Source: Paludicola sp. MB14-C6 (GTDB lineage: Bacteria; Bacillota; Clostridia; Oscillospirales; Ruminococcaceae). Taken from it: a stretch of 64,000 bases of DNA. The DNA lies in assembly GCF_030908625.1 (NCBI RefSeq), contig NZ_CP133133.1:2046001-2110000 (forward strand), read 5' to 3'. Of this stretch, positions 1 through 8,719 are shown one piece after another. Below the pieces are notes generated by a model. That model did not search any database, was not told the origin of the DNA, and saw only the letters and a list, made by a program, of their open reading frames with translations. Positions within the stretch are counted from its first letter, which is position 1; each line of letters opens with the position of its first letter. The position numbers and the translations under genes are program-made.

Positions 1-1
1 T

Positions 2-634
2 AATGGAGTGGAACGTGTGCGTTTAGGTTCATTAGAACCAGAGCTATTGAGTGATGATGATTTAATGCGAATGAGTAAAATTCCTCAATTTTGCGACCAA
101 TTCCATTTATCCTTGCAAAGCGGCTGTGACCAAACATTAAAACGAATGAATCGTCATTATGATTCAGCTGAGTATTATGAAATTGTAAGCAAAATTCGCT
201 CTATTTTTGATAATCCCGCAATTACAACGGATATTATGGTTGGATTTGCAGGAGAAACTGAACAAGAGTTCGAAGCTTCTTTAGCATTTGCAAAAAAAGT
301 ACAATTTGCGAAAGCTCATGTGTTTGCATATTCGATTCGTCAAGGAACAAAAGCTGCTACTATGGAGAATCAAGTGGACAAGCATACAAAAGAAAATCGA
401 AGCAAGCAAATGATAGAAGTCACTAAGCTTACCCAGCAAGATTTCTTAAAAACGCAAATAGGAACTACCCAAGAAGTCTTATTTGAAACTCCACATGGTG
501 AAAATGAATATGTGGGGTATACCAAGAATTATACAAAAGTAATTGTGAAAAGCAATGAAAATATTTGTGGTGAAATTAAAACTGTAACTTTAAGTTCTGC
601 TTATGAAGAACACTGCCAAGGCGAAATACTATAA
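2..634 (+). CDS. mtaB: MtaB tRNA methylthiotransferase, 3' part
   Basis: This is the C-terminal part of a radical-SAM methylthiotransferase. The frame is open through the left window edge, so the 5' end, with the UPF0004 domain and the CxxxCxxC cluster, lies outside. Visible are the end of the radical-SAM barrel (HLSLQSGCDQTLKRMNRHY, then TTDIMVGFAGETEQEF) and a terminal beta-rich segment of about 60 residues consistent with a TRAM RNA-binding domain. The motifs fit MtaB/MiaB/RimO enzymes. MtaB, which converts t6A37 to ms2t6A37 in ANN-decoding tRNAs, is favoured from the wording of the SGCDQTLKRMNR block, but MiaB cannot be fully excluded from a fragment. The GTG near base 8 is internal and not a start. 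The gene ends 76 bp before purL. Confidence 0.85.
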   Translation, partial: NGVERVRLGSLEPELLSDDDLMRMSKIPQFCDQFHLSLQSGCDQTLKRMNRHYDSAEYYEIVSKIRSIFDNPAITTDIMVGFAGETEQEFEASLAFAKKVQFAKAHVFAYSIRQGTKAATMENQVDKHTKENRSKQMIEVTKLTQQDFLKTQIGTTQEVLFETPHGENEYVGYTKNYTKVIVKSNENICGEIKTVTLSSAYEEHCQGEIL

Positions 635-710
635 TCGAATAAAACCGATAGGTAATAACATCAATCCTGAAACATTGAAATAAACAACAAATTTTATAGG
701 AGTGTACCAA

Positions 711-3700
711 ATGCCAGTATATCGTATCTATGTAGAAAAAAAAGAACCATTCGCAGTTGAAGCACACAGCATTTTAAGCGATGTTAAAACATCATTGCAG
801 CTAGAAAACTTAGAAGCAATTCGTGTGATTAACCGTTATGATGTTGAAGGTATTTCGGAAGAAACATTTAAAAAAGCACAAAGAACTGTTTTTTCAGAAC
901 CAAGCATTGATGACATTTATTTTGAATGTCCAACCATAAATAGTGAAGGACGTATCTTTGCAATTGAATATTTACCGGGACAATTCGATCAACGTGCCGA
1001 TTCATGTGCACAATGTATTCAAATTTTAGTACAAGGGGATCGTCCTGTTGTAAAAAATGCAAGAGTATATGTTGTTTCGGGCAATTTAACCGATGATGAA
1101 TTTCAAGCATTAAAAGCTTATCTAATCAATCCGGTTGAGAGCCGTGAAGCATCTTTAGCTACTGTGAACTCTTTAGATATGAAATATGATGTTAAAACGA
1201 CTGTAAAAACATTAGATGGATTCATTGATTTGAATAAAGATGGACTAGCTTCTTTTATCAATGAATATGGCTTAGCAATGGATTTAGATGATATTATTTT
1301 CTGCCAAAGCTATTTTAAAGATACAGAAAAAAGAAATCCAACAATCACTGAAATCAAAATGATTGATACTTACTGGTCTGACCATTGCCGTCATACCACT
1401 TTTTCAACAAACATTGATAAAGTAACAATTCATGATGATTTTATTAAGAAATCCTATGAAGAATATAAATCTGCTCGTGAAGTATTATATAAAGGCAGAA
1501 CCGATAAACCAATCACTCTTATGGATTTAGCAGTAATTGGTGCAAAGAAGTTAAAGAAAGACGGTATTTTAACTGATTTAGATGAATCAGAAGAAATTAA
1601 CGCTTGTTCCGTTAAAATTAAAGTAGATGTTGACGGGGTAGAAGAAGATTGGCTATTGATGTTTAAAAATGAAACACATAACCATCCAACCGAAATTGAA
1701 CCGTTTGGTGGTGCGGCTACTTGTCTTGGCGGTGCAATTCGTGATCCGTTGTCTGGCCGTTCTTATGTATACCAAGCAATGCGTGTTACAGGCGCTGCAA
1801 ACCCACTAGTAAGCTTAGAAGATACTATTAGTGGTAAATTGCCTCAAAAGAAAATCGTAACAGGCGCTGCTGCCGGCTACAGCTCATATGGTAACCAAAT
1901 TGGACTAGCTACCGGTCAAGTAAACGAAATATATCATGACGGTTATGTTGCAAAGCGTATGGAAATCGGCGCTGTTATGGGTGCTACTCCTGCTAAAAAT
2001 GTAGTCCGTGAAGTGCCTGAAGCAGGTGATGTTGTTATTCTACTTGGCGGAAAAACAGGACGTGACGGTTGTGGCGGTGCTACAGGTTCATCAAAATCAC
2101 ATACATTAGAATCCCTAGAAAGCTGTGGCGCTGAGGTTCAAAAGGGTAATGCACCGGAAGAAAGAAAAATCCAAAGGTTATTTAGAAACAGTGAAGTAAC
2201 TCGCTTGATTCGTCGTTGTAATGATTTTGGAGCAGGTGGTGTGTCTGTTGCAATCGGTGAGTTGGCAGATGGCTTAGAGATTAACCTAGATGCTGTTCCT
2301 AAAAAATATAATGGCTTGGATGGAACAGAGCTTGCAATTTCCGAATCTCAAGAGCGTATGGCTTGTGTAGTTAGAAAATCCGATATGGAAAAATTTATTG
2401 CATTAGCGCAAGAAGAAAACTTAGAAGCAACTTTTGTTGCAACGGTTACCGAAACCCCTCGATTAAAAATGGATTGGAACGGTAAGCGAATTGTTGATTT
2501 ATCTCGTGAATTCTTGAATTCAAATGGTGCTGTAAAGCATACAGAAATTGAAGTGGCAAAAGCTCTCGTAAAACCTGTTCACAAAAAAGAGATTACAGCT
2601 GTAAATGTAGTGGAACATTTATGCGATTTAAATATGTGTTCTCAAAAAGGATTAGTAGAGCGGTTTGACTCTACAATTGGTTCTGGTTCTGTGTTGATGC
2701 CATTTGGTGGTGAATATCAATTAACACCAACACAAGCAATGGTGGCAAAAATTCCAGTACTTTATGGCGAAACGCAAACTGCATCCGTAATGGGATGGGG
2801 CTTTAACCCATATATCAGCGAACAAAGTCCATATCATGGAGCAATGTATGCTGTTATTGAATCTATTGCAAAAGTAGTAGCAACAGGTGGTAGCCATCAT
2901 CAATGTTGGTTGACATTCCAAGAATATTTTGAAAGAACACAAAATAATCCTGTTCGCTGGGGTAAACCATTTGCAGCGCTTCTTGGCGCATATAAAGCAC
3001 AAATTGAGCTTGGCATTGGCGCAATTGGTGGTAAAGACTCAATGAGTGGTACATTTGAAAATATTGATGTTCCTCCAACACTATGTTCTTTTGCTGTATC
3101 TGTTACTAAAACGCCAAAAGTCGTTTCTCCGGAATTCAAGCGTCAAGGTAATCGAGTTATTATGATTATTCCGGAATATGATGCAAATGGTATTCCATGT
3201 TTCGATAGCATTAAAGCTTGTTTTGATAAAGTAGAAAGCTTAATTTCTCAAGGCGTAGTAAATGCATGTTCTACTTTAACATATGGTGGTGTGATTGAAG
3301 CTGTAGCGAAAATGGCACTCGGCAACAAAGTTGGTATGAAGTTTACAGAACAAGTAAGTCCTGAGCTTATGTTTAACCCTGTATATGGTGGATTTATTTT
3401 AGAAGTAAGCCAAAGTGCAGACGTTGAAGGCTTTACTGTAATTGGTACAACTACTTCAAAATACATTATTGTATTGCCAAATCTTGAAATTGTGGATATG
3501 AGAGAATTACAAAAGAAATACGAGAAAAAGCTAGAACCAATATTCCCATATCGTATTCATCAATCTACTCAAATTCCAACGGAATTTAGCTATAAATCAG
3601 CAAAAAAAGATAGAATATCCCCGGCAATCAAAGTTGCAAAACCAAAGGTTTTAATTCCGGTGTTCCCTGGAACAAACTGTGAATATGATTCTGCTCGTGC

Positions 3701-4439
3701 ATTTGAAAAGGCAGGTGCAGATGCAGAAATCTTTGTAATCAAAAACTTAACCAGTGCAATGATTGAAGAATCTATCAAAACTTTTGCAAGTAAAATTGAT
3801 CAAGCACAAATGATAATGATACCTGGTGGCTTTTCCGGTGGTGATGAGCCGGATGGATCTGCAAAATTCATTGTAAGTTTCTTCAAAAACCCACAAGTAA
3901 AAGAAGCAGTACAACGCTTACTACAAACTCGTGATGGCTTAATGGTGGGTATTTGCAACGGCTTCCAAGCATTAATTAAACTAGGTTTAGTTCCATATGG
4001 CGATATTGTCGATATGGATGAAACCGCTCCAACATTAACATTTAATACAATTGGACGCCACCAATCTATGATGGTTAATACTCGTATCAGTTCCAATAAA
4101 TCTCCATGGTTATATAACACACAAGTTGGCGATATCCATGCAGTTCCAATTTCTCATGGTGAGGGTAGATTTATTGCTGATACTAGATTGATTGAGAAGT
4201 TAGCAGCAAACGGACAGGTTGCAACACAATATGTTGATTTACAAGGTCAACCAACTTATGATATTGCGTTCAATCCAAATGAATCTGCAATGGCGATTGA
4301 AGGTATTACTTCTCCGGACGGAAGAGTGTTTGGTAAAATGGCACATAGCGAGCGTATTGGTACTGATATTTGTAAGAATATTTATGGCAATAAAGATCAA
4401 ATGATTTTTAAATCAGGCGTAGAATATTTTACAAAATAA
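711..4439 (+). CDS. purL: Phosphoribosylformylglycinamidine synthase, fused single-chain PurL
   Basis: FGAM synthase carries out step 4 of purine synthesis: FGAR plus glutamine plus ATP gives FGAM. At 1242 aa this is the long one-chain form, in which the PurS-like, PurL and PurQ activities are fused. Motifs in order are SDHCRHTTF (around residue 220), ETHNHPTEIEPFGGAA (around 325), a second AIRS-like half in the middle, and a C-terminal class I glutamine amidotransferase with FPGTNCEYDS, the nucleophile in GICNGFQALIKLGL, and a late catalytic His in MAHSERIG. A GTG at 702 extends the frame by three codons, but TAGGAG at 697-702 sits 8 nt before the ATG at 711, so 711 is chosen. A strong terminator follows. 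No other purine gene is in the window. Confidence 0.97.
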   Translation: MPVYRIYVEKKEPFAVEAHSILSDVKTSLQLENLEAIRVINRYDVEGISEETFKKAQRTVFSEPSIDDIYFECPTINSEGRIFAIEYLPGQFDQRADSCAQCIQILVQGDRPVVKNARVYVVSGNLTDDEFQALKAYLINPVESREASLATVNSLDMKYDVKTTVKTLDGFIDLNKDGLASFINEYGLAMDLDDIIFCQSYFKDTEKRNPTITEIKMIDTYWSDHCRHTTFSTNIDKVTIHDDFIKKSYEEYKSAREVLYKGRTDKPITLMDLAVIGAKKLKKDGILTDLDESEEINACSVKIKVDVDGVEEDWLLMFKNETHNHPTEIEPFGGAATCLGGAIRDPLSGRSYVYQAMRVTGAANPLVSLEDTISGKLPQKKIVTGAAAGYSSYGNQIGLATGQVNEIYHDGYVAKRMEIGAVMGATPAKNVVREVPEAGDVVILLGGKTGRDGCGGATGSSKSHTLESLESCGAEVQKGNAPEERKIQRLFRNSEVTRLIRRCNDFGAGGVSVAIGELADGLEINLDAVPKKYNGLDGTELAISESQERMACVVRKSDMEKFIALAQEENLEATFVATVTETPRLKMDWNGKRIVDLSREFLNSNGAVKHTEIEVAKALVKPVHKKEITAVNVVEHLCDLNMCSQKGLVERFDSTIGSGSVLMPFGGEYQLTPTQAMVAKIPVLYGETQTASVMGWGFNPYISEQSPYHGAMYAVIESIAKVVATGGSHHQCWLTFQEYFERTQNNPVRWGKPFAALLGAYKAQIELGIGAIGGKDSMSGTFENIDVPPTLCSFAVSVTKTPKVVSPEFKRQGNRVIMIIPEYDANGIPCFDSIKACFDKVESLISQGVVNACSTLTYGGVIEAVAKMALGNKVGMKFTEQVSPELMFNPVYGGFILEVSQSADVEGFTVIGTTTSKYIIVLPNLEIVDMRELQKKYEKKLEPIFPYRIHQSTQIPTEFSYKSAKKDRISPAIKVAKPKVLIPVFPGTNCEYDSARAFEKAGADAEIFVIKNLTSAMIEESIKTFASKIDQAQMIMIPGGFSGGDEPDGSAKFIVSFFKNPQVKEAVQRLLQTRDGLMVGICNGFQALIKLGLVPYGDIVDMDETAPTLTFNTIGRHQSMMVNTRISSNKSPWLYNTQVGDIHAVPISHGEGRFIADTRLIEKLAANGQVATQYVDLQGQPTYDIAFNPNESAMAIEGITSPDGRVFGKMAHSERIGTDICKNIYGNKDQMIFKSGVEYFTK

Positions 4440-4473
4440 TATAGACTAAAAGCAGATTGTAATCGTAAAGATG

Positions 4474-4516
4474 ATATGAACCATAAAGTGTTTTACTTTA
4501 TGGTTCATATTTTGTA
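4474..4516 (+). terminator. Terminator after purL
   Basis: A perfect 16-bp stem (4474-4489 with 4495-4510) encloses a 5-nt GTTTT loop and is followed by a short T-rich run. It lies 34 bp after the purL stop and separates purL from the next promoter. Confidence 0.85.
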
Positions 4517-4518
4517 CA

Positions 4519-4547
4519 TTGAAATAAAAATGGATATCATATATAAT
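4519..4547 (+). promoter_or_regulatory. Sigma-A promoter for the 4580 gene
   Basis: TTGAAA (4519-4524) and TATAAT (4542-4547) are separated by 17 bp. The site sits directly after the purL terminator and about 25 bp before the Shine-Dalgarno region of the next gene. Confidence 0.75.
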
Positions 4548-4579
4548 ACTTAGATAAGAACAAAAAGGGTGAGGCTTAT

Positions 4580-5134
4580 ATGAATTGGTCCTATAAACCT
4601 GGGTTACGAGCAGTAAAAACAACGATTGTTGTTTTTTTATGTTTGTTGATACAAATTATTTTTAAGCGTGAAAATGCTTTTTACGCAACAATTGCTGCTG
4701 TAGTTTGTCTACAATCAACGTATGTAGAGACCTTTAAATCGGGTAAAAATCGTTTAGTTGGAACAGTAATAGGCGGTTTTTTTGGATATATTGTAATAGA
4801 ATTTTGTATGATGATACCTTATTATCATGAATATTGGATTATGCTCATTGTTCCAGCTGGCATATTTTTGCTGATTTATATTTGTAATGTATTGGATCGA
4901 AAAGCATCTGTTGCTATTTGCTGTATTGTTTTTTTAAGTATTACAGCAAATTCCTCTAGAGATATCACAAATGCACTAACTTATGTAATAGACAGAGTAT
5001 TAGATACTTCAATTGGTATAATATTGGCTATGGTTGTAAATCGCTTTATTGCTCCACATAAAAAAGAAACGAAAAAAGAAATTTTGAACCCTACCAATCC
5101 AGAATTAACTGATAAAGTGGATAATGTGCAATGA
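4580..5134 (+). CDS. Aromatic acid exporter (ArAE/FUSC-like) membrane protein
   Basis: This 184-aa protein has an N-terminal bundle of about four to six hydrophobic helices (residues about 12-140) and a charged cytoplasmic tail rich in Lys and Glu. The opening, with a GLRAVKTT segment followed by a helix and then FYATIAAVVCLQSTYVETFKSG, is typical of the half-size FUSC/ArAE_1 (YgaE-like) family of putative small-molecule exporters. The AAAAGGGTGAGG ribosome site precedes the ATG at a proper distance. It has its own promoter and is probably transcribed alone or with the VTT-domain gene 98 bp downstream. The substrate is unknown, and the family assignment rests on the N-terminal motif. Confidence 0.7.
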   Translation: MNWSYKPGLRAVKTTIVVFLCLLIQIIFKRENAFYATIAAVVCLQSTYVETFKSGKNRLVGTVIGGFFGYIVIEFCMMIPYYHEYWIMLIVPAGIFLLIYICNVLDRKASVAICCIVFLSITANSSRDITNALTYVIDRVLDTSIGIILAMVVNRFIAPHKKETKKEILNPTNPELTDKVDNVQ

Positions 5135-5232
5135 ACTGAGTAACTGAATTTGAAGACAAATATAAGATAAAATCGTTTTAGTTTTATGTCAGATAGATAA
5201 TATAGAAAAATAATATTTTAAAGGGGTAAAAG

Positions 5233-5976
5233 ATGTCAAAGCACAAATATCAGTTAAAGAAACTTAACAAAAAAGATTTATTAAAACTCATTATATTTAT
5301 AATAGTGATTGTCGGAATGGTTGCATTAACGATTTATCTTTTTCCACGTATTATGCTCTTAAAAGATCAAGCAGGTCGAGATGCTTTTATGGCATATATT
5401 CAGTCTAAAGGTATTTGGGGCGTTGCAATTCTAATGGGTGTTCAAGCATTACAAGTGGTAATTGCCGTAATACCTGGTGAACCTTTTGAAGTGTTATCGG
5501 GCTTGGTTTATGGTACCTGGGGCGGTTATTTTATTTGTACAGCGGGAATGCTGATTGGAACCATTTTTATTTATTATTTTGTAAGAGTACTAGGTTATGA
5601 ATCTATTAGCAAATTATTTGGCGAAGGTAAACTAGAGAATTATAAATTCATGAAAAACACAAAAAAATTAGAGCTGTTTACGTTTATATTTTTCTTTATA
5701 CCGGGAACGCCAAAGGATTTTCTTACTTATTTTATGCCATTTACAAAGATTAAACCTTTAACACTGTTTATCATAATTACAATAGCAAGAATACCATCCA
5801 TTATTTCATCGACTTTTGCTGGTTCTTCTATCAGTCAGGGTAAGTGGGGACAAACCATTGCAATTTTTGCTATTATCGGAATTATTGCAGTTGTAGGCAT
5901 CATATTCAACGAGAAACTGGTTGATATGTTAAATAATAAACGTGAACAAATGAAAGCAAAGCGCATGAAAAAGTAG
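5233..5976 (+). CDS. TVP38/TMEM64 (VTT-domain) membrane protein
   Basis: This 247-aa integral membrane protein has about five or six transmembrane segments. The central VTT/SNARE-associated domain (about residues 60-200) carries the family hallmarks: a PGEPFEVLSGLVYG segment, then GGYFICTAGMLIGT, and later FFIPGTPKDFLTYF. In DedA/VTT proteins these re-entrant PGxP and FIPGxPKD loops are linked to lipid scrambling or transport. The start has AAGGGG 6 nt upstream. The very basic C-terminus (KREQMKAKRMKK) fits a cytoplasmic end. Its physiological role here cannot be read from context. Confidence 0.88.
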   Translation: MSKHKYQLKKLNKKDLLKLIIFIIVIVGMVALTIYLFPRIMLLKDQAGRDAFMAYIQSKGIWGVAILMGVQALQVVIAVIPGEPFEVLSGLVYGTWGGYFICTAGMLIGTIFIYYFVRVLGYESISKLFGEGKLENYKFMKNTKKLELFTFIFFFIPGTPKDFLTYFMPFTKIKPLTLFIIITIARIPSIISSTFAGSSISQGKWGQTIAIFAIIGIIAVVGIIFNEKLVDMLNNKREQMKAKRMKK

Positions 5977-6026
5977 CAAAGGGGTTTGTTTGAAAAGCTA
6001 GTTGTTCAAACTTATTTGTGTATCTA

Positions 6027-6049
6027 TGCCGCTATTCATTATAGCGGCA
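6027..6049 (+). terminator. Stem-loop after the VTT gene, possible weak terminator
   Basis: A perfect 9-bp stem with GCCGC in the 5' arm has a 5-nt loop (6036-6040). No T-run follows, so it may be an RNA processing or stability element rather than an intrinsic terminator. Confidence 0.4.
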
Positions 6050-6098
6050 ATTCGGTTATGCTGGAATTTTCATAAGACTGAAAGGAAAGAATATTGGA

Positions 6099-6833
6099 AT
6101 GAACGAAAACTATAGCTTTGAAAAGCTAAGCGAAACAATACAAGTATGTGTGAGTAAGGAACATCGGTTTGGAACCGATGCGTTCTTATTGAGTGTGTTT
6201 GCAAATCCAAGGAAAAAAGATATTGTATGTGATTTAGGAACAGGCTGTGGCATTATTCCTATGATTCTGACTAAAAAGTTTGAACCGAAAAAGATTTATG
6301 GTGTAGACATTCAGCCACAGGCAATTGAACAATTTCATTTATCCATAGAAAACTCCTCTTTACCAAATGAAGTAGAACCTATTTTATGTGATTTAACAAA
6401 ATTAAATACACAAATTCCGTATGGCAGCTGTGATGTGGTAACTTGTAACCCGCCGTATAAAGCAAATCAAGCAGGAATTCTAAGTGAACTCACAGCAGAG
6501 CAAATCGCACGTCATGAAGTGATGTGTACGATAGATGATATATGTAAAACAGCGTCTAAACTATTAAAGTTTGGTGGTAAACTATGCTTGTGTCAACGTC
6601 CAGAGCGTTTAGCAGATGTTATTACTGCAATGAAACAAAATGATATCGAGCCAAAATTATTGCGATTTATTGCGAAAGAACATACTCAAGCACCATGGCT
6701 TTTCTTAATAGAGGGTAAAAAAGGGTCAAAACCATTTATGAAGGTAATGCCGACTATGCAGATGTATGATGGAGAAGAGTTTTCTAAAGAGCTAAAACAA
6801 GTTTACGGAAATGATTATTCTAATGGTGACTAA
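6099..6833 (+). CDS. trmN6: tRNA1(Val) adenine(37)-N6-methyltransferase-like protein
   Basis: This 244-aa class I SAM-dependent methyltransferase has the SAM-binding loop DLGTGCGIIPMIL (residues about 46-58), the acidic strand end GVDIQPQAIE, and the N6-adenine catalytic motif NPPYKANQAG (about 117-126). An N-terminal RFGTDAFLLSVFA segment is typical of the YfiC/TrmN6 group. The family methylates N6 of A37 in tRNA1(Val). That the Firmicute member does the same is family knowledge and not shown here. It is the first of a run of RNA modification genes and is followed within 150 bp by rsmI, a pairing common in clostridia and bacilli. Confidence 0.87.
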   Translation: MNENYSFEKLSETIQVCVSKEHRFGTDAFLLSVFANPRKKDIVCDLGTGCGIIPMILTKKFEPKKIYGVDIQPQAIEQFHLSIENSSLPNEVEPILCDLTKLNTQIPYGSCDVVTCNPPYKANQAGILSELTAEQIARHEVMCTIDDICKTASKLLKFGGKLCLCQRPERLADVITAMKQNDIEPKLLRFIAKEHTQAPWLFLIEGKKGSKPFMKVMPTMQMYDGEEFSKELKQVYGNDYSNGD

Positions 6834-6849
6834 AGGGAAATGTGTCATA

Positions 6850-6963
6850 ATGATTGCATTTTTATGGGAGGATTTTAAGAGGATTGTCCATATTATGCCG
6901 ATTATTGTTAAAATGACATTTGATAATACGAATTGTATAGAAATTAAAGAGTATATAGTATAA
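6850..6963 (+). CDS. Possible 37-aa small protein between trmN6 and rsmI
   Basis: A short frame fits the gap between trmN6 and rsmI, starting 16 bp after one stop and ending 17 bp before the next start. An AAGGGAA element lies about 10 nt before its ATG. The product begins MIAFLWEDFKRIVHIM and has no domain I recognise. The tight colinear packing favours a real small gene. The short length and AT-richness make a chance frame quite possible. Confidence 0.25.
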   Translation: MIAFLWEDFKRIVHIMPIIVKMTFDNTNCIEIKEYIV

Positions 6964-6980
6964 AAAGCGGAGGAAATAAC

Positions 6981-7883
6981 GTGAATCAAAATCAAGAGGC
7001 AGAAGATATTTTATCTGAACAAGCATTAACGCCAACAGTAGAAAAAAAGAATTGCAATAAACCAACTTTATATGTTGTAGGAACTCCAATTGGAAATCTG
7101 CAAGATATGAGCTATCGTGCAATCAATACTTTAAAAGAGGTTGATTTTATTGCCGCTGAAGATACAAGAGTAACCTTGAAACTGCTCAATCATTTTGATA
7201 TTAAAAAACCAATGATTAGTTATTACGAGCATAATTTAAGGGAACGAGGCGAATATATTTTAAATCGCATTTTAAATGGTGAAACCTGTGCGATTGTTTC
7301 AGATGCAGGTATGCCTTGTATTTCCGATCCAGGGGAGGACTTAGTACGCATTTGTGCAGAACAAAATGTGGATATTAAAATAATTCCAGGACCTAGTGCT
7401 GTTATTTCAGGTTTATGTTTAAGTGGGTTAAAGACATCACGTTTTACCTTTGAAGGTTTTTTAAGTACGGCAAAAACCAATCGAATGCAACATTTAAATT
7501 CTTTAAAGCAAGAAGAACGTACAATGATTTTTTATGAGGCTCCGCATAAGCTGCTTTCCACTTTAAAAGATATGCAGTCTTATTTTGGTAATCGTAAAAT
7601 ATCAATCGCAAGAGAATTAACAAAAGTATATGAGCAGGTAATGAGAACGACGTTGGACGAAGCAGTAGTATTTTATTCAGAAAACACACCTAAAGGTGAA
7701 TTTGTCTTAGTTATCGAAGGTGCAGCACCTATACAAGAGGAAAAAATAACATTAGAGCAAGCAATTGAAAAAGCAAACGAAATGGTTCAAAATGGGGTAA
7801 AAGCTACCGATGCGGCAAAGCAGATAGCAAAGCAAACCAACTTTAAAAAATCAGATATTTATAATGCGTTGTTAGAAATTTGA
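6981..7883 (+). CDS. rsmI: 16S rRNA (cytidine1402-2'-O)-methyltransferase
   Basis: RsmI 2'-O-methylates C1402 in the 16S rRNA decoding centre. The 300-aa protein shows the tetrapyrrole-methylase fold with the RsmI signatures LYVVGTPIGNLQDMSYRA (about residues 30-47), AEDTR, SDAGMPCISDPG (about 105-116), IPGPSAVISGLCLSGL and FYEAPHKL. A Lys-rich C-terminal segment with a helix-turn-helix look (KATDAAKQIAKQ) is also usual. Start is GTG at 6981 with GCGGAGG 7 nt upstream. The first 25 residues are an extra acidic stretch before the conserved core. It probably shares a transcript with trmN6. Confidence 0.95.
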   Translation: MNQNQEAEDILSEQALTPTVEKKNCNKPTLYVVGTPIGNLQDMSYRAINTLKEVDFIAAEDTRVTLKLLNHFDIKKPMISYYEHNLRERGEYILNRILNGETCAIVSDAGMPCISDPGEDLVRICAEQNVDIKIIPGPSAVISGLCLSGLKTSRFTFEGFLSTAKTNRMQHLNSLKQEERTMIFYEAPHKLLSTLKDMQSYFGNRKISIARELTKVYEQVMRTTLDEAVVFYSENTPKGEFVLVIEGAAPIQEEKITLEQAIEKANEMVQNGVKATDAAKQIAKQTNFKKSDIYNALLEI

Positions 7884-7940
7884 TAACCTTTTTAAAAAGC
7901 TTATTTTTTTATCACAATTTTCACACATTTTTTCGTTATA

Positions 7941-8022
7941 CTTTAGTCATACGAAATCCTTCTATTAGTTTTATGCCGAGCGTAATCGTTCGGCTGCTAT
8001 TAGAAGCTAAGTATGACTAAAG
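7941..8022 (+). repeat. 82-nt nested inverted repeat before the two-component genes
   Basis: Three nested pairs fold into one long hairpin. The outer arms are CTTTAGTCATAC (7941-7952) with its perfect complement at 8011-8022. The middle arms are CTTCTATTAG with CTATTAGAAG (one mismatch). The inner arms are GCCGAGCG and CGTTCGGC (one G-T pair) around TAAT. It ends 25 bp before the response-regulator start. A TATACT box at 7937-7942 overlaps its left end but lacks a good -35 box. It could be a leader structure, an operator or a miniature mobile element. I cannot name a family. Confidence 0.6.
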
Positions 8023-8047
8023 CAATCATTCGAAGGGAGCAAATAAA

Positions 8048-8719
8048 ATGGAAAAAATTCTAGTTGTAGATGATGAAAGCAGAATTAGAGATATTATCAA
8101 GCAATATTTGCAGTTCGAAGGATATGCTTATGAAGAAGCAGCAAACGGACAACAAGCCGTTGATATATTTGAAAAAGGTAATTTTGATTTAGTGATTATG
8201 GATGTGATGATGCCTTTTATTGATGGCATTACAGCTTTACGCATGATTCGTCAAAAATCCGATACCCCTGTTATTTTGCTAACTGCAAAGGGTGAAGAAT
8301 ATGATAAGGTATTTGGTTTTGATTTGGGCGCAGATGATTATATAGTAAAACCGTTTTCTCCGAAAGAGCTGATGGCAAGAATTCGTGCTGTTTTAAAACG
8401 AACAATAAAGGTTGCATCTAAAAATGAAACCTACACATATAAAAAATTAGCAATGAACTTTATTTCTTATGAATTAAAAATAGATGGTCAGAAAGTGAAC
8501 TTGACGCCAAAAGAATTTGAAATGCTGCGTTATTTTGTGAATAATAAAGGTACAGTTGTAACAAGAGAAAATCTCTTAAATGAAATTTGGGGTTATGACT
8601 TTTATGGCGATTCCAGAACCGTTGATACACATATTAAGATGCTACGAAATAATTTAGGTGACTATAGAGATTTGATAAAAACAGTATGGGGTGTTGGGTA
8701 TCGCTATGATGAAATCTAA
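8048..8719 (+). CDS. OmpR/PhoB-family response regulator
   Basis: This 223-aa two-domain regulator has a receiver domain (1-115) with acidic pair DD (8-9), phospho-acceptor D52 in VIMDVMMPF, T79 in LLTAKG and K101 in YIVKPFS. It is followed by a winged-helix DNA-binding domain (about 128-223) with LTPKEFEMLRYF and the ending VWGVGYR. All catalytic residues are present, so it should be phosphorylated by the partner kinase encoded immediately downstream in an overlapping frame. The Shine-Dalgarno is GAAGGGAG. Target genes are unknown, and the inverted repeat upstream is a candidate for autoregulation. Confidence 0.93.
   Translation: MEKILVVDDESRIRDIIKQYLQFEGYAYEEAANGQQAVDIFEKGNFDLVIMDVMMPFIDGITALRMIRQKSDTPVILLTAKGEEYDKVFGFDLGADDYIVKPFSPKELMARIRAVLKRTIKVASKNETYTYKKLAMNFISYELKIDGQKVNLTPKEFEMLRYFVNNKGTVVTRENLLNEIWGYDFYGDSRTVDTHIKMLRNNLGDYRDLIKTVWGVGYRYDEI

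Noticed and set aside
2721..4120. Minus-strand open frames inside purL
   Set aside because: They are shadows of a fully conserved plus-strand enzyme with no own signals.
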